64,000 nt of DNA from Campylobacter vulpis (GTDB lineage: Bacteria > Campylobacterota > Campylobacteria > Campylobacterales > Campylobacteraceae): NCBI RefSeq assembly GCF_014217995.1, contig NZ_CP041617.1, forward strand, positions 1,302,001 to 1,366,000, written 5' to 3'. Made by a program: the position numbers and the translations under genes. Position 1 is the stretch's first letter. The number at the start of each line of letters is the position of its first letter. The notes below the pieces were generated by a model. That model was given only the letters and a program-made list of their open reading frames with translations, did no database searches and had not been told where the DNA came from. This document shows, in pieces, positions 52,723 to 61,830 of the stretch.

Positions 52723-54531
52723 TTGCAAGAAGAAAACAAACGCGACTTAAAATATATCAAACAAATTGCCATTATCGTTTTTATCACTCTTTTAGCCTAT
52801 ATGCTTGTGGTTTATGATGAGCTTGCTAACATTTTAGCGGGGGTAGCTATTTTGCTTATAGGTATGATGAATTTAAGTGGAGGTTTTAAAATCTTTAGCG
52901 GTGGTTTGCTTGAAAAAATTCTAGCAAAAAGCACTGATACAACACCAAAAAGCATTATTTTTGGCACGGTTAGCACTGTGATTATGCAGTCTTCTTCGCT
53001 TGTTTCTATCATTAGTATTTCTTTTCTTTCGGCTGGTCTTATATCACTTCTTCAAGGCATTGGCATTATGTTCGGTGCGAATTTGGGTAATAGTGCTGGT
53101 TCTTGGCTTATTGTGGGTATTACAAGCATTAAAATCTCAAGCTTTGCTATCCCTATGCTTATTATTGGAGTTTTGCTTTTTTTTCAAAAAGATGTGATTT
53201 TTAAAGGAGTGGGGCAAATTCTCATTGGCATAGGCTTTTTCTTTTTAGGAGTGGATTATATTAAAAATGGCTTTGAAGAAGTCAAAGAAATTTTCAATCT
53301 TGCACGTTTTAATGTCGAGGGTTTTAAGGGGGTGCTTGTATTTACAGCACTTGGAGCTATTTTAACAGGTGTGATACAATCCTCTCACGCCACTTTAGCC
53401 ATCATCATCTCAGCCCTACTTTCTCATCAAATTTCTTACGAAAATGCTTTGGCAGCGACTTTAGGAACTAGTGTTGGAGGTGTGGTAACAGCCCTACTTG
53501 CTTCACTTAGCACAAATATAGAGGGGAAAAAACTTGCCGTTGCAAATTGCATTTTTAATTTTGGCATTGCGGCAATTGTTTTGGCTATTTTTCCTTATTT
53601 TGTGATCTTGGTTGATTTTATTGCCCGATTTATAGGTATAGAAAAAGATAATTTTGCCCTTAAAACTGCCGTTTTCCACACGCTTTTTAATCTCATAGCC
53701 GTGATTTTATTTGGTCTTTTAATTAAACATATTGTCAAATTTCTAGATCACTTTATCAAAGCCACAAAAGATAAAAATAAAGACAAAGCCCTTTATTTAG
53801 ACCCTAATCTTACGCGTTATCCAGACACAGCCATTGAGGCTTTAAGAAAAGAAAGTGAGCATCTTTATAATAATACTTATGCCATCATAGCTCACACCAT
53901 AGGCTTTAATCGTAAAGACATTCGCTCAAATTTAAGCTTTAGCGAAATTATAAAAACAAAAAAATGGTTTAGACAAAATGTCGATTTGGACTACCTTTAC
54001 CAAACAAGAATCAAAGTCCTTTTTGAAGCTATAATGGAATTTTCCGCAAAAGCAGGGCTTCACATCAAAGATGAAGAAAAAAATGAACGCATTTTTGCCT
54101 TTAAAATTGCCGCTAAAAATTTAACAGAAGCAACTAAAAATCTCAAAATTATACAAGCTAATATCAAAAAAAATTCAAATTCTCAAAACAAAAATTTAGC
54201 AAATGAATACAATATTATGAGAATGAATTTGGGGGAACTCTTAAGAAGTATAGAGGAGTTGCGTTTAGTTGAAGACGAAAAGGCTTATCTCATCATTAAA
54301 AATTTCACAAAAGCAAAAGAAATATTAAAAGAAATCGACAATGAAACCCTGAAAAAAATAGAAAATCTCCTCTCACAAGGTAAAATCACCACAACAGAGG
54401 GAATTTCTATCCTTAATGATACAGCCTTTATCGCTAAAATAGCCGAAGAAATCATCGAAGCAGTTGAAATCATCTTCTCTAAAGATGAAATTAAAAAGAA
54501 AGAGGAGGATAAAAAGCAAGAGGAAAATTAA
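52723..54531 (+). CDS. Na+/phosphate cotransporter family protein with PhoU-like tail
   Basis: 602 residues from TTG 52723. Two inverted Na/Pi modules are marked by QSSSLVSIISISFLSAGL with GANLGNS, and QSSHATLAIIISALLS with GTSVGGVVTALLASL. The C-terminal ~230 residues are helical and PhoU-like, probably cytoplasmic and regulatory. About nine membrane helices. Ends convergent with the EexN-like gene. Confidence 0.88.
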   Translation: MQEENKRDLKYIKQIAIIVFITLLAYMLVVYDELANILAGVAILLIGMMNLSGGFKIFSGGLLEKILAKSTDTTPKSIIFGTVSTVIMQSSSLVSIISISFLSAGLISLLQGIGIMFGANLGNSAGSWLIVGITSIKISSFAIPMLIIGVLLFFQKDVIFKGVGQILIGIGFFFLGVDYIKNGFEEVKEIFNLARFNVEGFKGVLVFTALGAILTGVIQSSHATLAIIISALLSHQISYENALAATLGTSVGGVVTALLASLSTNIEGKKLAVANCIFNFGIAAIVLAIFPYFVILVDFIARFIGIEKDNFALKTAVFHTLFNLIAVILFGLLIKHIVKFLDHFIKATKDKNKDKALYLDPNLTRYPDTAIEALRKESEHLYNNTYAIIAHTIGFNRKDIRSNLSFSEIIKTKKWFRQNVDLDYLYQTRIKVLFEAIMEFSAKAGLHIKDEEKNERIFAFKIAAKNLTEATKNLKIIQANIKKNSNSQNKNLANEYNIMRMNLGELLRSIEELRLVEDEKAYLIIKNFTKAKEILKEIDNETLKKIENLLSQGKITTTEGISILNDTAFIAKIAEEIIEAVEIIFSKDEIKKKEEDKKQEEN

Positions 54532-54532
54532 C

Positions 54533-54730
54533 TCATTTGCTCATATTCTCATCTTTTGGAAAACCGACTTTATAGGCATTAACACAATCTTGACTAATGA
54601 TAGATTTATCACGACATTCTAAAGATCTTTCTCTAGCAATTTGCGGATTTTGCTCATAAAATTCAAGCGACCTAGTCTGCTCACAAGCAACGAAAAATAA
54701 AGAAGTTAATAATAAAACATAAATTTTCAT
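54533..54730 (-). CDS. EexN-family small lipoprotein
   Basis: 65 residues: lipoprotein signal with lipobox (LTSLFFVAC), then [26 protein letters not shown]. The aromatic FYxxNP segment, the paired cysteines and the C.NA motif match EexN-type entry-exclusion lipoproteins, and the decayed copy at 10941-11191 shows the same plan. A role in blocking DNA transfer is known only for the plasmid members; here the function is inferred and weak. It overlaps the TRIC gene by 4 bases. Confidence 0.65.
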   Translation of the reverse strand: MKIYVLLLTSLFFVACEQTRSLEFYEQNPQIARERSLECRDKSIISQDCVNAYKVGFPKDENMSK

Positions 54731-55344
54731 TTCTCTTCCTTATAAGAAAAAATCGGCAAAGACCATTGGTATTTAATCGCCAAAAGTCTCGCTCCCACAC
54801 CTACAATAAGCGTTATAATGGTGCAAACAAGCACATCAAGTTGCACCCAAACCACTAAGGCATAATAAAGTGCACCGGCAATTATAGCAATACCAGCATA
54901 AATTTCTTTTTGAAACACTAAAGGGATTCGCATACACAAAATATCTCTTAAAATTCCCCCAAAAACACCCGTAATCACAGCAGCAGAAATGGCGATGATT
55001 AAACCATACTCCTCATTAATAGCAATTTGTGCTCCAAGTATGCTAAAAACGACAAGTCCTATTGCATCAAGAGTGAGAAAAAGGCTCTCAAGTCTTGTTA
55101 CAAGACGCGGAATTCTAGTGGCAATAAGCGCACAAAAGCATATTAAAATGATGTATTCTGGGTGCTTAACCCAAGTTAATGGATAATGCCCCAAAAGCAC
55201 ATCTCTAATACTCCCACCCCCAATCGCCGTTACCAAAGCGATGAAAATCACTCCAAAAAGATCCATTTTATGCCGTCCAGCTGCCAAAGCTCCCGTCATA
55301 CCCTCAGCAGAAATTCCTATAATATAAAGCGTGGTTAAAAGCAT
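54727..55344 (-). CDS. TRIC-family (UPF0126/YicG) membrane channel
   Basis: 205 residues, seven membrane helices in two repeated UPF0126 halves, each with a glycine-rich turn: [14 protein letters not shown] and [13 protein letters not shown]. Bacterial TRIC proteins are trimeric cation channels; transported ion unknown here. One-base contact with the nuclease gene upstream. Confidence 0.88.
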   Translation of the reverse strand: MLLTTLYIIGISAEGMTGALAAGRHKMDLFGVIFIALVTAIGGGSIRDVLLGHYPLTWVKHPEYIILICFCALIATRIPRLVTRLESLFLTLDAIGLVVFSILGAQIAINEEYGLIIAISAAVITGVFGGILRDILCMRIPLVFQKEIYAGIAIIAGALYYALVVWVQLDVLVCTIITLIVGVGARLLAIKYQWSLPIFSYKEEK

Positions 55345-55988
55345 TAAAAATTCTCACAAGAAATTTGATAAGTATTGATATTTTCATCTATAACATCAAG
55401 ATTTGGCACTTTATAGCACTCTTTAAAATCTTTTGCTTTAAAAATTTTAATATAAAAACTAGGCACGGCAATGTAATTTTTAATGCGTTTAGGATTTTCA
55501 TCATATAGGATAAGATTTAAAACATCTATTTTTTGAAATTTACGCGCGAGTTCCCTCTCTCTTTTTTCTATATCGTTCCAAATTTTATTGTTAATTTGAA
55601 AATTTTGTGGCGTAATATTACTCATTAAAAATACGGCTTTTTGTGAAGCCAAAGAATAGCTAAAAGACGCATTAGGTGCGATATGTCCTCTACTATAAGA
55701 GCTATTTTTATAGTCTTCCCAGTGAGTTCTATATTTTTTCGCTAAAGAAAAATCCTCTTCAAATCTTGGTCTTTTTTTAAGTTGCTTTAAGGCTAAATTT
55801 TTCGCTTTAACTTCATAAGCTAGAGCCTTTGAGCCTTTTAGATGATAGTCATAGCAATTAATATAGTAAATTTTATTTAGCACAATAGAACAATTTAAGG
55901 CATTAAAATAGCCCTTAAATTCTTCGTCTAATTCATATTTCGCAAAAAGACTTATGCTAAAAATAGTAAGCAAGATGATAACTCTCAC
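55344..55988 (-). CDS. Secreted DNA/RNA non-specific endonuclease
   Basis: 214 residues with signal peptide ([16 protein letters not shown]). beta-beta-alpha-metal nuclease motif [11 protein letters not shown] (R100, H102) with the later NNKIWNDIE metal asparagine. The usual first residue of DRGH is serine here. Periplasmic or secreted nucleic acid degradation; homologues in C. jejuni limit DNA uptake. Overlaps nth by 4 bases. Confidence 0.87.
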   Translation of the reverse strand: MRVIILLTIFSISLFAKYELDEEFKGYFNALNCSIVLNKIYYINCYDYHLKGSKALAYEVKAKNLALKQLKKRPRFEEDFSLAKKYRTHWEDYKNSSYSRGHIAPNASFSYSLASQKAVFLMSNITPQNFQINNKIWNDIEKRERELARKFQKIDVLNLILYDENPKRIKNYIAVPSFYIKIFKAKDFKECYKVPNLDVIDENINTYQISCENF

Positions 55989-56620
55989 TCTTTCTCCTTT
56001 AACTTTTTATCCTTACTTTTACAAAAATCATATAAAAAACACTGATGGCATAAAGGATTTTTCGCCTTGCAAGTATAACGACCAAAAAGCACCATAGCTT
56101 GATGAAGATAATTTAAATTATCTTTAAAAATGCGGATTAAATCTTCTTCAGTTGCTTCTGGCGTTTTAGCTTTGCTTAAACCAAGTCGGTGCGAAACGCG
56201 AAAAACATGCGTATCCACTGCCATAAAATTTGCCCCGCACCATTCTATCAAAACCACATGAGCAGTTTTTTGTCCCACTCCTGCTAGGCTTTTTAAATCC
56301 TTTTCATCTAAAGGAATTTCTCCGCCAAAATTCTCACAAACTGCCTGTGCCATTTTAATGAGATTTTGTGCTTTATTATTAAAAAAAGAACAAGTTTGAA
56401 TATAGCTTTTAACACTAGCCAAATTTGCTTTAGCTAGGCTTTTAATATCAGGATAAGCCTTAAAAAGTGCGGGAGTGATGAGATTAACCCTTTTATCCGT
56501 GCATTGAGCTGAAAGCATTACGCAAACTAAAAGCTCGTAAAGGGTAGAAAATTTGAGTTCTGTAACGGGTTTATCAAATTTTTTTAAAAAAAGTTCTTTT
56601 ATTGCTAAATTTCTTTTCAT
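55985..56620 (-). CDS. nth: Endonuclease III
   Basis: 211 residues. Helix-hairpin-helix LAGVGQKTAHVVL with catalytic lysine, catalytic aspartate in AVDTHVFRVSHRLG, and the C-terminal 4Fe-4S loop C-x6-C-x2-C-x5-C (CKAKNPLCHQCFLYDFC). Base excision repair of oxidised pyrimidines. First gene of nth-nuclease-TRIC-EexN-like. Confidence 0.96.
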   Translation of the reverse strand: MKRNLAIKELFLKKFDKPVTELKFSTLYELLVCVMLSAQCTDKRVNLITPALFKAYPDIKSLAKANLASVKSYIQTCSFFNNKAQNLIKMAQAVCENFGGEIPLDEKDLKSLAGVGQKTAHVVLIEWCGANFMAVDTHVFRVSHRLGLSKAKTPEATEEDLIRIFKDNLNYLHQAMVLFGRYTCKAKNPLCHQCFLYDFCKSKDKKLKEKE

Positions 56621-56658
56621 TTTTTTATTGTAGTTAATTAGTTTTAACCAAGTTTATA

Positions 56659-56664
56659 TATAAT
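56659..56664 (+). promoter_or_regulatory. -10 box for peb4-fba
   Basis: TATAAT in TTTATATATAATCAC, 33 bases before the peb4 ATG. Confidence 0.6.
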
Positions 56665-56696
56665 CACTTACTAACAATTTTCAAAAAGGATACATT

Positions 56697-57518
56697 ATGA
56701 AAAAATTTTCTTTAGTTGCAGCTGGTTTAATCACTAGCGTAAGTTTAAGCTTAAATGCTGCCACAGTAGCCACCGTAAATGGTGAAAAAATCAGTGATAC
56801 AGAAGTAAATGAATTTTATGCCCCTATGCTTAGAGGGCAAGATTTTAAAAAATTACCTGAAGCACAACAAAAAGCTTTAATTCAACAATATGTTATGCAG
56901 GATTTAATTTTAAAAGATGCAAAAAAACAAAATTTAGAAAAAGACCCTGCGTATATCAAAGGACTTGAGCGTGCAAAAGATGAGCTTTTGCTCAATGTTT
57001 ATCAAAATAAAATTATGCAAGATATTAAAGTCGATGCTGCTAAGGTTAAAGAAGCTTATGAAAAAAACAAAGAGCAATTTGTAAAACCAGCAAGAGTCAA
57101 GGCTAAACACATTTTAGTTACAAGCGAACAAGATGCCAAAAACATTATCAATGAGCTTAAAAATCTAAAGGCTAAAGACTTAGAAAATAAATTTGCACAA
57201 ATTGCAAGAGAAAAGTCAATCGATACGGGCTCAGCTGCTAATGGTGGCGATTTGGGTTGGTTTGATGAATCAACTATGGTAAAACCTTTTACTGATGCGA
57301 CTTTCTCTCTTAAAAAAGGTGAAATCACAAAAACTCCAGTAAAAACAAATTTCGGTTACCACATTATCCTAAAACAAGATTCAAGAGCGAAAGAGCAAGT
57401 TGCTTTTAAAGACGCTAAAATGGGCATTGAAAACAGACTTAAATTTGAAGAATTTCAAAAAAGAATAGCTCTTAAAGGACAAGAACTTTATAAAAACGCT
57501 AAAGTGGAAATTAAGTAA
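56697..57518 (+). CDS. peb4: Peb4 (Cbf2), SurA-like peptidyl-prolyl cis-trans isomerase
   Basis: 273 residues. Signal peptide to LNA (21), N-terminal chaperone helices, then a parvulin domain (about 120-230: [37 protein letters not shown]). Periplasmic folding of outer membrane proteins, including adhesins. AAAAAGGA ribosome site. Its stop overlaps the fba ATG (TAATG). Confidence 0.95.
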   Translation: MKKFSLVAAGLITSVSLSLNAATVATVNGEKISDTEVNEFYAPMLRGQDFKKLPEAQQKALIQQYVMQDLILKDAKKQNLEKDPAYIKGLERAKDELLLNVYQNKIMQDIKVDAAKVKEAYEKNKEQFVKPARVKAKHILVTSEQDAKNIINELKNLKAKDLENKFAQIAREKSIDTGSAANGGDLGWFDESTMVKPFTDATFSLKKGEITKTPVKTNFGYHIILKQDSRAKEQVAFKDAKMGIENRLKFEEFQKRIALKGQELYKNAKVEIK

Positions 57519-58582
57519 TGGGACTTTTAAATATCGTTGAGGCGGGAGTTATAAGCGGAGATAAACTTAATCTTGTTTATGACTATGCTAAAAGTGAAAA
57601 TTTTGCTATTCCTGCGGTTAATGTCGTAGGAAGTAGCTCTATTAATGCCGTTTTAGAAGCAGCAAGAAGGGTTAATTCTCCCGTTATCATACAATTTTCT
57701 AACGGAGGTGCAAAATTTGTCGCGGGGAAAAATTGCCCAAATGGCGATGTTTTAGGAGCTATAAGTGGGGCTAGACATGTGCATTTAATAGCTAAAGCTT
57801 ATGGTGTGCCTGTGATTCTACACACAGACCACGCCGCTAGAAAACTCCTTCCTTGGATAGACGCTCTCATCGAAGCCAATGCGGACTTTAAACAAAGACA
57901 CGGACAGGCTTTATTTAGCTCCCATATGCTTGATTTAAGCGAAGAGGACTTGGAGGATAATCTCAGCACTTGTGAGCATTATCTTAAAAAGCTTAGTGCA
58001 TTAGGAATTTCTTTAGAAATCGAACTTGGCTGCACGGGTGGCGAAGAAGATGGAGTGGATAATACGGGCATTGATAATGCTAAGCTTTATACCCAACCTG
58101 AAGATGTGGCTTTAGCGTATGAAAGATTGATGAAAATTAGCCCAAATTTCTCTATCGCGGCAAGTTTTGGCAATGTGCATGGGGTTTATAAGCCAGGTAA
58201 TGTGAGCCTCGAGCCTGAAATTTTGAAAAACTCGCAACTTTTTGTCAAAGAGAAATTTAAACTAAATAGCGATAAGCCCGTGCATTTTGTCTTTCACGGC
58301 GGAAGCGGAAGTGAGCTAAAAGATATACAAGAGGCAATTAGCTATGGCGTGATTAAAATGAATATCGACACCGATACACAATGGGCTTTTTGGGACGGGG
58401 TGCGTGAGTATGAAGCGAAACATAAAACGTTTTTACAAGGGCAAATCGGCAATCCAGAAGGCGATGATAAGCCTAACAAGAAATACTACGACCCACGCGC
58501 TTGGCTTAGGGCTGGAGAGGAAAGTATGGTAAAAAGACTCGAAGACGCTTTTGAGCATTTAAATTGCATTAATAAAAATTGA
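57518..58582 (+). CDS. fba: Class II fructose-bisphosphate aldolase
   Basis: 354 residues. Zinc histidines in LHTDHAARKL and GNVHGVYKPGN, and phosphate loops in FHGGSGSE and NIDTDTQWAF. In Campylobacter it serves mainly gluconeogenesis because phosphofructokinase is absent. Followed by a strong terminator. Confidence 0.96.
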   Translation: MGLLNIVEAGVISGDKLNLVYDYAKSENFAIPAVNVVGSSSINAVLEAARRVNSPVIIQFSNGGAKFVAGKNCPNGDVLGAISGARHVHLIAKAYGVPVILHTDHAARKLLPWIDALIEANADFKQRHGQALFSSHMLDLSEEDLEDNLSTCEHYLKKLSALGISLEIELGCTGGEEDGVDNTGIDNAKLYTQPEDVALAYERLMKISPNFSIAASFGNVHGVYKPGNVSLEPEILKNSQLFVKEKFKLNSDKPVHFVFHGGSGSELKDIQEAISYGVIKMNIDTDTQWAFWDGVREYEAKHKTFLQGQIGNPEGDDKPNKKYYDPRAWLRAGEESMVKRLEDAFEHLNCINKN

Positions 58583-58610
58583 AAACCAACCTTAAGGTTG
58601 GTTTTATTTT
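58582..58610 (+). terminator. Intrinsic terminator after fba
   Basis: A 10-bp perfect stem AAAACCAACC / GGTTGGTTTT with loop TTAA, followed by ATTTT; it begins at the last base of the fba stop codon. Confidence 0.75.
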
Positions 58611-58654
58611 GAAGATTAAGTCTTTAAAATAAAACTTATCGATAAGGTCTTTTT

Positions 58655-60019
58655 ATGGAGTTAAAATCACAAGAATTTTCAGAACTTGTTTTGCCTGAAA
58701 GTAAAGAAAAAAAGGGTTATTTAGTCTATCTTAAAATTATTTTTATCCCAACTTTGCTTTATGCCTTTGTTGTGCTTGGCTACTTAAAACAAATCAATTT
58801 TCAAGTCGAAATTCACACCCTTGTAATGACGGGCATTATCTATCTTAGCGCTTTAATTTTTGCTAGGCATAGTGCAGAATACGCCTATAATATCTTCGAG
58901 CAGCAAAAAGATGAATTTAAACAAGCTTTAAAGCGTTACATTATGAAACATTTTTTGACCATAGGTAAAGACACAAAGTCAAATGCAAATTTTGATGATT
59001 TTGCTAATGCCTACATTAAAGGGACGCGTAATGAAAATTTCGCCGCAGTGGGTGCGACTATCTTTCCTATGATGGGAATTTTAGGCACTTTCATTAGCAT
59101 AGCTCTTTCTATGCCAAATTTTTCTTCTTCTAGCACAGAAGCCCTAGAGCAAGAAATAGCTCTGCTTTTAAGTGGAGTTGGCACGGCTTTTTACGTGTCG
59201 ATTTATGGAATTTTTCTCGCTTTGTGGTGGATTTTCTTTGAAAAATTTGGTTCAAGCAAGATTCAAAGGCTCTTAAATCGTCAAAAAAATTCAACTGAAG
59301 GCTTTTTTTGGACAAAAGAAGAACTTGACTTAAAATATCTAAGTGAGAGTTTGCAACATTTTGATAAGATAGGGACTATCTTTAAACAGGTAAGCAGTGA
59401 TGACTTTTTTAGCGAACTTGACCACACCATAGAGCGTAAATTTGGCATTTTTCAAGATATGTTAAATATCGAAGAAAAGGCGATTAGACTTAGTAGTGAG
59501 CATATTAAGCAAAGTATGAGTGAGCTTTCTAAAATGCAAAGAGACCAAAGAGATTTAGGAAAACTTTATAGCGAAATGCTAAACGGAGTCAGTTTGCTTA
59601 ATCAAAATTTAAAAGAAGTCAGCACAAGAATGAGCGAACAATACAATAGACTTCTTAACATAAGCACCGAAAAAATCACACATTTAGATAAAACCTTAGA
59701 AAGTTTTGACGATAAAATCGAACGCTTTTCTAAAAATTTCGAACTTTATGAAAAAGCAATGCTAGAAAGTCAAGAAAAAGTCTTTAACGGCTTTAAAACA
59801 AGTCTTTTTGAGGGTATGGAGAAATTTAAAGAAATTTATGAGGAAGAAAAAAATATCGATGAAAAAATCGAATTAATGGACGAATTTAAAAAAGAATTAA
59901 ACGCTTTAGATGGCGAAACAAAAGAAGTTATAGCCAAACTTGAAGGTAAAGAAGTGCCTAAAAATGAACAACAAATTACGCAAAATGACGAAGCATTAAA
60001 GAAAGATGATGAAAAATAA
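58655..60019 (+). CDS. MotA/TolQ/ExbB-family proton channel protein with long coiled-coil tail
   Basis: 454 residues. Four membrane helices (about 25-45, 50-68, 130-150, 168-192) with the family core FAAVGATIFPMMGILGTFIS and GVGTAFYVSIYGIFLALWW. From ~230 to the end the protein is charged helix and coiled coil. The plan, a MotA-like channel with a long cytoplasmic tail next to a MotB-like partner, is that of ZorA of Zorya defence systems, but length and neighbours also fit an uncharacterised envelope motor conserved in C. jejuni. Overlaps its partner by 14 bases. Confidence 0.78.
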   Translation: MELKSQEFSELVLPESKEKKGYLVYLKIIFIPTLLYAFVVLGYLKQINFQVEIHTLVMTGIIYLSALIFARHSAEYAYNIFEQQKDEFKQALKRYIMKHFLTIGKDTKSNANFDDFANAYIKGTRNENFAAVGATIFPMMGILGTFISIALSMPNFSSSSTEALEQEIALLLSGVGTAFYVSIYGIFLALWWIFFEKFGSSKIQRLLNRQKNSTEGFFWTKEELDLKYLSESLQHFDKIGTIFKQVSSDDFFSELDHTIERKFGIFQDMLNIEEKAIRLSSEHIKQSMSELSKMQRDQRDLGKLYSEMLNGVSLLNQNLKEVSTRMSEQYNRLLNISTEKITHLDKTLESFDDKIERFSKNFELYEKAMLESQEKVFNGFKTSLFEGMEKFKEIYEEEKNIDEKIELMDEFKKELNALDGETKEVIAKLEGKEVPKNEQQITQNDEALKKDDEK

Positions 60020-60950
60020 CAAAGAAGAAGGGAATTTTTGGATAGCTTATGCGGATTTAATGGCGGGACTGCTTTTTATCTTCATACTTCTAATCGGTGC
60101 TATCGTGGTTAAATATGTCTTAACCCAAAGTGATTTAAGGGCAATTAAAGAAAATTTAAACACACAAGAAGCAAATTTAGAACTTAGCAAACAAGCCTTA
60201 AAAGACAAAGAATCCATAGTGTTTCAACTTAGCAAAGAGCTCAATTCCACCGCAACTTCCCTTAGCCTAATTCATAGTCAAAAAACAGAACTTGAAAACA
60301 ATATTAGCGCTTTAAGCAAAAATTTAAAAAATAATATCGATGAAAAAGACAGGCAAATTCTCATCTTACTCAATCAAATCGAACTCAAAGAAAAAGAATT
60401 AAAAGCCGTTCAACAGGATTTCAAAGAAGCTAAAGAAAAAGTAGAAAATTTAAGCTTTATCAGGGAGAATTTAAGCAAAGAATTACAAAAAAAACTTGAT
60501 GAAAATATCAGTATAGACCAAAAAACAGGGGCGATTTCCTTACCAGCAGAAGTGCTTTTTGACAAGGATTCTTTCATTTTAAAAGATGAAGCGAAGATGA
60601 GCCTTAAGAAAATTTTAAGTGGATATTTGACAGGAATTTTAGACGATGAAAATATCAGCAAAAATATTGAAAATATCATCATCGAAGGACACACAGACAG
60701 CGACGGCTCTTATATTTACAATCTTGATTTATCACAAAAAAGGGCTTATGAGGTGATGAGTTTTATTTATAGTTTTTACAAAGATGAAAGATTGCAAAAG
60801 CTTTTAATGGCAAGTGGAAGGAGCTTTTCTGTGCCGATTTTAAAAAATGGCGTGGAGGACAAAGACTTAAGCCGTAGGATTGAGATTAAGTTTAGTCTTA
60901 AAAATGACATAGCCTTAGAGGAGCTTGAAAATTTCTTTGAATTCCGCTAG
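60006..60950 (+). CDS. MotB/OmpA-domain partner of the MotA-like protein
   Basis: 314 residues. A single helix (about 13-35) with the proton-binding aspartate D17 in IAYADLMAGLLFIFI, a coiled stalk (40-150) and an OmpA-type peptidoglycan-binding domain (IIIEGHTDSDGSYIYNLDLS and RRIEIKFSL). Forms a stator with the upstream gene, driven by ion flow and anchored in the wall. It is not the flagellar MotB by its neighbourhood. Overlaps the PLP enzyme by 26 bases. Confidence 0.8.
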   Translation: MMKNNKEEGNFWIAYADLMAGLLFIFILLIGAIVVKYVLTQSDLRAIKENLNTQEANLELSKQALKDKESIVFQLSKELNSTATSLSLIHSQKTELENNISALSKNLKNNIDEKDRQILILLNQIELKEKELKAVQQDFKEAKEKVENLSFIRENLSKELQKKLDENISIDQKTGAISLPAEVLFDKDSFILKDEAKMSLKKILSGYLTGILDDENISKNIENIIIEGHTDSDGSYIYNLDLSQKRAYEVMSFIYSFYKDERLQKLLMASGRSFSVPILKNGVEDKDLSRRIEIKFSLKNDIALEELENFFEFR

Positions 60951-61830
60951 TGTGCTTGAAAAAAGGCGTTTTAAAGATTTAGAATTTTATCTTAAACGCG
61001 ATGATTTATTGGGAGAACTTAATGGCAATAAGGCAAGAAAACTTCGCTTTTATCTTAAGCAAAACTACCCTCAAAATCAACGCTTTGTAAGTTACGGAGG
61101 CTCACAAAGTAACGCCCTAGCCGCTCTTAGCATTTTTGCAAAAAATCATAAACTCATCTTTGTATGTGAAAAAATTTCAAATTTTTTAAAACAAAATCCT
61201 TGTGGAAATTACGCCCTAGCTCTGCAAAATGAAGTAGAAATTTTAGAAAATTTACATTTTCAAAATCATAGAGAAATGGCACTTAGCCTCTGTAAAAAAG
61301 GAGATATTTTTATCGAAGAGGGCATAGCGAATCAAAATGCCGAGTTTGGCTACAAAGAACTTGCCAAAGAATTAAAAGAGCATAGCAAAGAGCAAGGCGT
61401 GAAATTTGACATTTTCTTACCCTCGGGCACAGGCACATCTGCTGCCTTTTTAGCCAAACATAGCGAATTTAGAGTTTTTACCTGTGCTTGTGTGGGAGGA
61501 AGTGCCTATTTAAAAGAGCAAATCTTAAGGCTTGAACCGCTTTATGATTTTTCTAATCTTTTCATTTTAGAGCCACTTAAAAAATACCATTTTGCCAAGC
61601 CTTATGCAGAATTTTACACTCTATATCACACCTTAAAGCAAGAATGTGGCGTAGAATTTGACCTACTTTACGATATGCTAGGTTTTAGCACTCTAATGCT
61701 TCACAAAAATAAACTTAAAAACCCTCTTTATATCCATCAAGGTGGGCTTTTAGGAAATGAAACTATGCTGCAAAGATACGCTTTTAAAGGCTTTAGCTTA
61801 CCATACCAAAATAAAAAATCACCAAGATAA
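60925..61830 (+). CDS. PLP-dependent ACC deaminase/D-cysteine desulfhydrase-like enzyme
   Basis: 301 residues from TTG 60925 (start uncertain; another TTG at 60937). Fold-type II PLP enzyme: lysine in LNGNKARKLRF, SYGGSQSNALAAL, FLPSGTGTSAAFLA and late IHQGGLLGNE. Substrate could be D-cysteine or another small amino acid. Its end overlaps the convergent NSS transporter by 38 bases. Confidence 0.78.
   Translation: MKISLNSASVLEKRRFKDLEFYLKRDDLLGELNGNKARKLRFYLKQNYPQNQRFVSYGGSQSNALAALSIFAKNHKLIFVCEKISNFLKQNPCGNYALALQNEVEILENLHFQNHREMALSLCKKGDIFIEEGIANQNAEFGYKELAKELKEHSKEQGVKFDIFLPSGTGTSAAFLAKHSEFRVFTCACVGGSAYLKEQILRLEPLYDFSNLFILEPLKKYHFAKPYAEFYTLYHTLKQECGVEFDLLYDMLGFSTLMLHKNKLKNPLYIHQGGLLGNETMLQRYAFKGFSLPYQNKKSPR

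Noticed and set aside
58655-61830. A complete Zorya defence system
   Set aside because: Only the ZorA/ZorB-like pair is present; the next gene is a PLP enzyme and no ZorC, ZorD or ZorE-type nuclease or helicase follows.
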